Notes under the pieces: generated by a model
What the model was told of the DNA's origin: nothing
Databases searched by the model: none
Seen by the model: the letters and a program-made list of their open reading frames with translations, nothing else
Made by a program: the position numbers and the translations under genes
Assembly: GCA_013002645.1 (NCBI GenBank)
Contig: JABDJF010000721.1
Coordinates: 1-9,444, forward strand
Direction of reading: 5' to 3'
DNA: 9,444 nucleotides
DNA from: Myxococcales bacterium
GTDB taxonomy: Bacteria; Myxococcota_A; Polyangia; Polyangiales; Houyiibacteriaceae
Shown: in pieces, positions 6,364 to 9,444 of the stretch
Layout of the letters: the number at the start of each line of letters is the position of its first letter
How positions within the stretch are numbered: position 1 is the stretch's first letter

Positions 6364-6978
6364 TCAGAAGTGGTACACGCCGCTCAAGGCCGCGCTCAGC
6401 TCGTGCTCGACGATGTCCTCGGTCGGAACGTACGCGTAGCCCAGCTCTAGATCGAGGCTCCAGTGTGGATTGAAGAAGTAGGCCCCGCCGATGGCCCCAC
6501 CGACGCCAAACGAGAGGATGTTCTTCTCGCCTTCCTTCGCTTCGCGCTCCCCCTCGAACACGCGGATGTTCCATGTGAGCACCAGTCCAATGAAACCCTC
6601 CCACGACCCTTTGCGAAAGAGGCCTTTAAGGATGAGGTCGAACGGTGTGTCGAAACGCTCTTTGTTGAAATAGAATGGCTTTGCAATCGCTATCGCGAGA
6701 TGCTGGGGGATGAGCTCACGCTCGTATGCGATTACGAACCCGCCGAGATGCTCCCGTGTCTTCAAAGGCTCACCGGTCTCTGCATCTTCACGATTCCGCA
6801 GGATGTGAAACGTGTAGGCGCCGCCGAAGCTGAAACCGTTGAGCCACTCGCGCTCCTCGCCTTCGGCCTCTTCGGCGGTCTCAGCGGGTTCTTCTTTCTC
6901 CGCTTTCGCTGTGCCGGGCTCGATGAGGCAGGCGGCCAGTAGCAGGGGGATCACGATTCTGAGTTTGGTTCTGCTCAT
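6364..6978 (-). CDS. Small outer-membrane beta-barrel protein
   Basis: This encodes 204 residues. The ATG at 6978 overlaps the stop of the sulfatase remnant by one base (TAATG), with GGAGG ten bases upstream, so translation is probably coupled. The signal peptide can be read two ways: a lipobox LAAC with Cys17, or signal peptidase I cleavage after AKA (24-26). A charged Glu/Ala-rich stretch (27-44) follows. From about 47 the sequence alternates hydrophobic and polar residues in short strands (GFSFGGAYTFHIL, HLGGFVIAYERE, EGFIGLVLTWNIRV, ILSFGVGGAIGGAYFF, WSLDLELGYAYV, ELSAALSGVYHF). It ends in phenylalanine, the usual BAM-complex signal of outer-membrane proteins. Its length suits an eight-stranded barrel. 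The cargo or role is unknown; pairing with a sulfatase gene suggests a part in substrate uptake or envelope display, which is inference. Confidence 0.8.
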   Translation of the reverse strand: MSRTKLRIVIPLLLAACLIEPGTAKAEKEEPAETAEEAEGEEREWLNGFSFGGAYTFHILRNREDAETGEPLKTREHLGGFVIAYERELIPQHLAIAIAKPFYFNKERFDTPFDLILKGLFRKGSWEGFIGLVLTWNIRVFEGEREAKEGEKNILSFGVGGAIGGAYFFNPHWSLDLELGYAYVPTEDIVEHELSAALSGVYHF

Positions 6979-7606
6979 TACTTGGCCACCTCCGGGACGA
7001 TGTCGAGCACGCCGTTGTTCTCTTTGTACTGGTTCCAAAGCGCGACCATCTCTTCGAGCTTCTCGGGCTGCTCGGCGCTCAGGTCGCGGAGCTCCGCCGG
7101 GTCGGTCGAGAGATCGAAGAGCTCCCAGTCGCCGGTGCCGAGCGGTTTGGGCATCCGGACGATTTTCCAGCTCCCGTCGATGAACGCCTTGAAGCTGAAC
7201 AGCTCGTAACCGACTCGGCTCGCCCCTGCGTAGGCGGTCTTGCTCTTACCGGCGAAGAAGTCGAGCACGGACCGACCTTGCATGGGCAGCACCTTGCGGC
7301 CGTCGATGGCCTCTGGCGCCGTAACGCCCGCTACATCGAGAAGCGTGGGCATGATGTCTCGAACGTGAACGAACGAATCGTTCATTGCGCCCGGATCGGC
7401 AGGCCTGCCAGCGACCTTGACCAGCAACGGAGCCCTGATGCCACCCTCGGTTGGATACGCCTTGAACATGCGGCTTGGCGACATGCTTGCCTGTGCCCAG
7501 CCCGGGCCACATTCAGTTGGTCAAAGCTCACCCCAAAGAAATAGCCGATGGTGATCGCAGCGAGGGATAGCGCAAGCGCCCCAATTGCAGTTCGTCGTTT
7601 TCCCAT
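6978..7606 (-). pseudogene. Arylsulfatase pseudogene with internal deletion of the catalytic core
   Basis: Two fragments of one sulfatase lie in different frames. The N-terminal part starts at the ATG at 7606 (GGGAGG four bases upstream) with a signal/anchor segment (about residues 1-25) and runs to FDQLN at 7511. The C-terminal part begins at GPGWAQAS (7508 downwards) and continues through FKAYPTEGGIRAPLLV, HVRDIMPTLLDVAG and WELFDLSTDPAELRDLS to the TAA at 6978; these are classic C-terminal sulfatase landmarks. A TGA upstream in this second frame blocks read-through. The CxPxR formylglycine motif and the N-terminal metal-binding DD pair are absent. AslA-type enzymes are about 500-560 residues; only about 208 remain, so some 300 residues are missing. 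From the internal ATG at 7484 a 168-residue protein could be made, but not an active enzyme. An assembly error at about 7509-7511 is possible. Confidence 0.85.
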
Positions 7607-7634
7607 GCTGCCTCCCGAGGTTGACGAGCCTCCC

Positions 7635-7671
7635 ACCATGCCTTGTGGTCGTCAAGACACAAGTGTATGGT
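7635..7671. promoter_or_regulatory. Inverted repeat, candidate TetR operator in the divergent spacer
   Basis: CTTGTG (7642-7647) and CACAAG (7658-7663) are separated by ten bases. They are flanked by a second matching pair, ACCAT (7635-7639) and ATGGT (7667-7671), offset by one base. The repeat fills the middle of the 76-bp gap between the TetR start (7683) and the divergent sulfatase start (7606), and overlaps the candidate TetR promoter. Another pair, TTGACGA (7621-7627) and TCGTCAA (7649-7655), is interleaved. A regulator adjacent to and divergent from its target usually binds here; binding by this TetR is inferred. Confidence 0.5.
7643..7671 (+). promoter_or_regulatory. Candidate promoter of the TetR gene
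   Basis: TTGTGG (7643-7648) and TATGGT (7666-7671) are spaced by 17 bp. Transcription would then begin near 7678, only about five bases before the TetR ATG. No Shine-Dalgarno sequence precedes that ATG, so a leaderless or near-leaderless message is possible. Both boxes lie inside the inverted repeat, consistent with autorepression. Confidence 0.35.
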
Positions 7672-7682
7672 GCTGCTCTCCC

Positions 7683-8243
7683 ATGCCGCCCAAGAAGTCA
7701 CTGACCAGGGATGATTGGCTCCGTGCCGCTATGGAGCTCCTCCGTACCCGCGGTGTCGGTGGTGTTCGGGTGCTCACCTTGGCGCAAAAATTGGGTGTCA
7801 GTCGCGGGAGCTTCTATTGGCACTTCGAGGACCGACAGGACCTGCTGAGTTCGATGCTGGAATGGTGGGAAGGCCAAATGACCGACACTGTAATCGAGCT
7901 CGACAGAGCCGGGCGCGCTAGCCCTCGAAAGCGCTTGATGACTATCGCCGAGCGCATCCTCGAAGCCGATCTCAACCGCTATGACGCGTCAGTTCGATCG
8001 TGGGCGCTCGACGATCGGAACGTCAAAAAGGCACTGCGACGCGTCATCCGCAAGCGCGTCGACTACGTGTCCAATCTCTTCGAGCAAGCAGGTTTCACGC
8101 CGGCCGAGGCGCGGACTAAAGGAGATCTGCTGGCCGTCTACCTCATGAGTGAGTCCACGGTTCACATGGGCGAGACGCTTGACTCACGCCGTCGCCTAGT
8201 GCGACGCCATGTGCGTTCCTTGACGAATGAGAAGATGCAATGA
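7683..8243 (+). CDS. TetR/AcrR-family transcriptional regulator
   Basis: This encodes 186 residues from the ATG at 7683. In-frame ATGs upstream (7548, 7605, 7638) would run into the divergent gene or its promoter and add non-TetR residues. The N-terminal DNA-binding domain is typical: TRDDWLRAAMELLRTRG (8-24) as helix 1, and a helix-turn-helix with LTLAQKLGVSRGSFYWHFEDRQDLL (31-55, in part), ending in the family hallmark YWHF. The rest (about 60-180) is an all-helical ligand-binding/dimer domain with no recognisable ligand signature. It probably represses its own promoter and the divergent sulfatase/barrel genes through the inverted repeat in the 76-bp spacer. Its stop overlaps the next start (ATGA), so it is co-translated with the propeller lipoprotein. 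The inducer is unknown. Confidence 0.93.
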   Translation: MPPKKSLTRDDWLRAAMELLRTRGVGGVRVLTLAQKLGVSRGSFYWHFEDRQDLLSSMLEWWEGQMTDTVIELDRAGRASPRKRLMTIAERILEADLNRYDASVRSWALDDRNVKKALRRVIRKRVDYVSNLFEQAGFTPAEARTKGDLLAVYLMSESTVHMGETLDSRRRLVRRHVRSLTNEKMQ

Positions 8244-9444
8244 ACATACGACAACTGCGACACACAAGCCGGAAGAGAGCACACATGCAAGGAAGCATTC
8301 TGGGTTTGACTTGGTATTTGAGATTCGTTTTCGGTTTTCTTGTCCTGGTCGCCTGCGCTTGCGCGTCGCGAGGTCCGGGAGCCGACGAGCCTTGCGCGAC
8401 GTATTCGGTGAGCGACAAAGAGTTCAAGTTCAAAGCTCAGCGCGCCAACGTCGAGGTGAAGTGGTTCGAAGAGTGGACGTCTCGGTACGGCGAGACACTG
8501 CCTGAGCCGCTCCCGCCCCAGGAGAACTGGCAGCACCCCATCCTCTCGGACCGCTACGCGGGCACGATGCACGAGGACAGCTTCGCAACCGACGTGAGCC
8601 ACTTCCCGGGGCCGATTCCCGCCAACGCCAAGGTTGGCTACTTCCACGTGCTCGAGAAGGGCAAGCATCTCTCCGGGATGGCGCCGTTGTACACGTTTCT
8701 CGACGACCAAACGGTCGTGACGATTTCGTTTGGGCGGGACGCGGCGACGCTGATCGTGATCGACATCTCCAGTCCGCCGCCCCGGGTCATCGACTCCGTC
8801 CCGATTCCCGGTCGGGGAAACAAGATGCGAGAGGTAGCCGGCACCAAGGGGAGAATCGCGGTCTTTCGCGATACGTCGGGTGGCGCCTACTCGTACCTGG
8901 ACAGCACAGGCACTGTGTACGTGCCCGGAGCCAACGACGCGATCGTCCGCATTCCGATCCGCAATCGCCGAGTCGTCCGCGAAGAGATGCAGTACCTGAA
9001 CCTCGGCATTGCGGTGGGGAAGGGCACCGTCGTCGAGGAGATCCTCAACAAGAAACCCAAGGACAATAAGCTCACCGCGATCATGCCCGCTGCCGATGGC
9101 CGGGTTTGGTTCACCTCGAAGTACGGCGTGGTCGGGGTGATCGATACGTTAGGTGAGAGAACCGAGGATGGTTGCCCCAAGATCTATGCCGCCGCGATCC
9201 AATTGTTTGCCGTTGAGGACAAGATTCGGCAGCTCTTCTCGCCGCTTCCGAATGGCTCGGAGGAGTTCTTCGCAGACGTCAAGAAGGCCCAAGCGGACCA
9301 AGATATCGACAAGTTCCCAGAGATCCGCAAGCGCTTTCGCGAGCTCTTCTTGGGCAAATCCGACTTTGCTGAGCAGATTCAGAACTCGTTTTCCGTCGGC
9401 CCGGACGGCGTCTACATCGTCTCGAACATCGCGCTCTACAAGCT
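8240..9444 (+). CDS. Lipoprotein with beta-propeller-like body, partial (runs off window)
   Basis: The frame stays open to the last base: 401 residues are visible and the C-terminus is missing. The ATG at 8240 overlaps the TetR stop (ATGA) and gives an Arg/Lys-rich n-region; the in-frame ATG at 8285, with GGAAGAGAG just before it, is the alternative. The signal peptide ends in a lipobox (LVAC, Cys39 from the first start). The body has repeated propeller-blade-like strands: YTFLDDQTVVTISF, TLIVIDISSPPPRVIDS, DGRVWFTSKYGVVGVID and SVGPDGVYIVSNIALYK. A charged helical insert, about residues 322-380, separates the last two blades. It resembles PQQ/SMP-30-type propeller proteins in style, but I cannot name the family and see no catalytic motif. 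It is likely an envelope-anchored sensor or enzyme under control of the coupled TetR gene. Confidence 0.75.
   Translation, partial: MNIRQLRHTSRKRAHMQGSILGLTWYLRFVFGFLVLVACACASRGPGADEPCATYSVSDKEFKFKAQRANVEVKWFEEWTSRYGETLPEPLPPQENWQHPILSDRYAGTMHEDSFATDVSHFPGPIPANAKVGYFHVLEKGKHLSGMAPLYTFLDDQTVVTISFGRDAATLIVIDISSPPPRVIDSVPIPGRGNKMREVAGTKGRIAVFRDTSGGAYSYLDSTGTVYVPGANDAIVRIPIRNRRVVREEMQYLNLGIAVGKGTVVEEILNKKPKDNKLTAIMPAADGRVWFTSKYGVVGVIDTLGERTEDGCPKIYAAAIQLFAVEDKIRQLFSPLPNGSEEFFADVKKAQADQDIDKFPEIRKRFRELFLGKSDFAEQIQNSFSVGPDGVYIVSNIALYK

Noticed and set aside
6978..7484. The 168-residue C-terminal sulfatase frame as a functional enzyme
   Set aside because: It lacks the formylglycine and metal-binding motifs, and its signal peptide lies upstream in another frame.
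7548..7682. Upstream starts for the TetR gene
   Set aside because: They would place the start inside the divergent sulfatase gene or its control region and add residues unlike TetR N-termini.

Overview
The window is GC-rich (roughly 60 %), tightly packed and rich in lipoprotein and outer-envelope genes. Translational overlaps of the TGATG, TAATG and ATGA type are frequent. This fits a Gram-negative bacterium with an outer membrane. The gene content, high-GC codon use and protein style suggest a myxobacterium/deltaproteobacterium-like or planctomycete-like environmental genome, but no marker gene here fixes the taxon.

Left edge (1-309): there is a possible 3' end of a plus-strand gene (1-36), then a gene-poor convergent spacer. 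The spacer holds a near-perfect hairpin (42-65), a degenerate copy of the tmRNA/tRNA T-arm and acceptor 3' end (103-133), and a cluster of small inverted repeats (177-247).

Centre (310-6246, minus strand, read from right to left): five head-to-tail genes form a likely operon. They encode a GntH-like MBL-fold metallohydrolase lipoprotein, a LolD/MacB-type ABC ATPase, an FtsX/MacB-type permease with His-rich periplasmic motifs, a ZnuA/TroA-like lipoprotein with a His-rich loop, and a 579-residue secreted/membrane protein ending in an NTF2-like domain. The last four genes are separated by 4 bp or less, or overlap. The set looks like a divergent metal (probably zinc) handling system. It combines a ZnuA-type binding protein with a MacB-type, not ZnuB-type, permease, an architecture reminiscent of the Zrg zinc systems. 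This is the most interesting unit in the window.

Right-centre (6364-7606, minus strand): a small outer-membrane beta-barrel gene is coupled by one base to an arylsulfatase gene. The sulfatase has lost its whole catalytic core: its signal peptide is joined out of frame to the C-terminal third.

Right (7683-9444, plus strand): a TetR-family regulator is divergent from the sulfatase remnant, with an inverted repeat in the 76-bp spacer that is a good operator candidate. It overlaps by ATGA a lipoprotein with a beta-propeller-like body that runs off the window. TetR probably controls itself, the propeller lipoprotein and the divergent sulfatase/barrel pair. No integrase, transposase, CRISPR array, rRNA or intact tRNA was seen.
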